Source of the DNA: an uncultured Verrucomicrobiota bacterium
GTDB taxonomy: Bacteria; Verrucomicrobiota; Kiritimatiellia; RFP12; UBA1067
DNA: 6,549 nt
Reading direction: 5' to 3'
Assembly (NCBI GenBank): GCA_946615275.1
Contig: CAMOHV010000065.1
Span: 1-6,549, forward strand
Shown: positions 6,391 to 6,549 of the stretch, piece after piece
Layout of the letters: each line of letters opens with the position of its first letter
How positions within the stretch are numbered: the stretch's first letter is position 1
Program-made: the position numbers and the translations under genes
The notes under the pieces: model-generated
Seen by the model: only the letters and a program-made list of their open reading frames with translations
What the model was told of the DNA's origin: nothing
Databases searched by the model: none

Positions 6391-6424
6391 ACGTGAATGC
6401 GACCAATCAAGGCCCCTTTTTCGC

Positions 6425-6549
6425 TCATGCGCGCACCACGCCGTCTCCGGTGACGGCGTACTTGTACGTGGTGAGCTCCTCGAGGCCCATCGGGCCGCGG
6501 GCGTGCAGCTTGTCGGTGGAGATGCCGATCTCCGCGCCCATGCCGAACT
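6425..6549 (-). CDS. proA: Gamma-glutamyl phosphate reductase (glutamate-5-semialdehyde dehydrogenase), C-terminal end
   Basis: The last 40 codons of ProA, the cytoplasmic NADPH-dependent enzyme that reduces gamma-glutamyl phosphate to glutamate-5-semialdehyde in proline biosynthesis. The reading is [10 protein letters not shown], then [20 protein letters not shown], then [10 protein letters not shown] and TGA at 6427-6425. The block [25 protein letters not shown] is the highly conserved ProA C-terminus and is nearly diagnostic. The rest of the gene is beyond the window edge. It is transcribed in the same direction as the sugar operon, but separated from it by about 420 bases with its own promoter candidates, and belongs to a different pathway, so it is probably a neighbour and not an operon member. 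Confidence 0.95.
   Translation of the reverse strand, partial: FGMGAEIGISTDKLHARGPMGLEELTTYKYAVTGDGVVRA

Larger units (their letters stand above)
6004..6424 (-). other. Intergenic control region between proA and the GH31-led operon
   Basis: About 420 bases without a convincing gene on either strand. Several short minus-strand frames (63-71 codons between 6163 and 6428) overlap one another, lack good ribosome-binding sites and show no recognisable motif. The region is more AT-rich than its surroundings, holds two candidate promoters and a hairpin close to the GH31 start, and is best read as the promoter plus a long 5' leader. I see no rho-independent terminator for proA and recognise no known riboswitch or tRNA. 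Confidence 0.6.

Noticed and set aside
6395..6424. Possible proA terminator around the A/T run and GGGGCC stretch
   Set aside because: Only a four-pair stem (GGCC with GGTC) can be drawn and the A-run precedes it in the transcript; it lacks the stem-then-U-run order of an intrinsic terminator.
6163..6428. Three overlapping short minus-strand ORFs (63-71 codons) in the intergenic region
   Set aside because: They overlap in different frames, have no convincing ribosome-binding sites and show no recognisable protein features; the region looks like promoter and leader.
1..6549. CRISPR array, tRNA, rRNA, insertion sequence
   Set aside because: I saw no regularly spaced repeats, tRNA cloverleaf or CCA-type ends, rRNA motifs, transposase motifs or terminal inverted repeats in the window.

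Overview
The window reads as a piece of a high-GC bacterial chromosome from an organism that breaks down glycans. All convincing genes lie on the minus strand, so the biological order runs from high to low coordinates. The gene set is a Kiritimatiellota/Verrucomicrobiota/Lentisphaerota-like mixture: a RhaT-type sugar symporter, rhamnulokinase, a secreted GH31 glycosidase, a Tat-exported metallo-beta-lactamase-fold (MBL) protein, and a small secreted protein ending in what looks like one autotransporter-type beta-strand repeat. This phylum guess is an inference from gene content and protein style, not from a marker gene.

Layout in the direction of transcription: (1) 6549-6425, the last 40 codons of proA (proline biosynthesis), a housekeeping neighbour. 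(2) 6424-6004, about 420 bases without a convincing gene, holding two candidate sigma70-type promoters and a strong hairpin just before the first gene of the next unit; this looks like the control region of the operon. (3) 6003-3640, a secreted GH31 alpha-glycosidase. (4) 3617-3267, a short secreted protein, possibly the stump of a larger autotransporter-like protein. (5) 3252-1960, a Tat-signal MBL-fold hydrolase. (6) 1931-867, an L-rhamnose:H+ symporter (RhaT). (7) 845-576, a small 89-residue conserved-looking protein. (8) 592-491, a previously unlisted 33-codon ORF that is the 5' end of a DUF4160-family gene, cut off. (9) 469-1, the N-terminal 156 residues of rhamnulokinase (RhaB), running off the window edge.

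Gaps between genes from 3 to 9 are only 14-28 bases, one pair overlaps, and each start has a recognisable ribosome-binding site, so they are probably one operon. The logic would be: extracellular or periplasmic GH31 (and perhaps the MBL protein) trims a glycan, RhaT imports released L-rhamnose (or a similar deoxysugar), and after isomerisation RhaB phosphorylates L-rhamnulose. The isomerase and aldolase are not in the window; they may follow rhaB beyond position 1. The odd part is the rhaT-rhaB junction, where a more AT-rich two-gene cassette of the DUF4160 type sits in the middle of the sugar operon and has lost most of its second gene.
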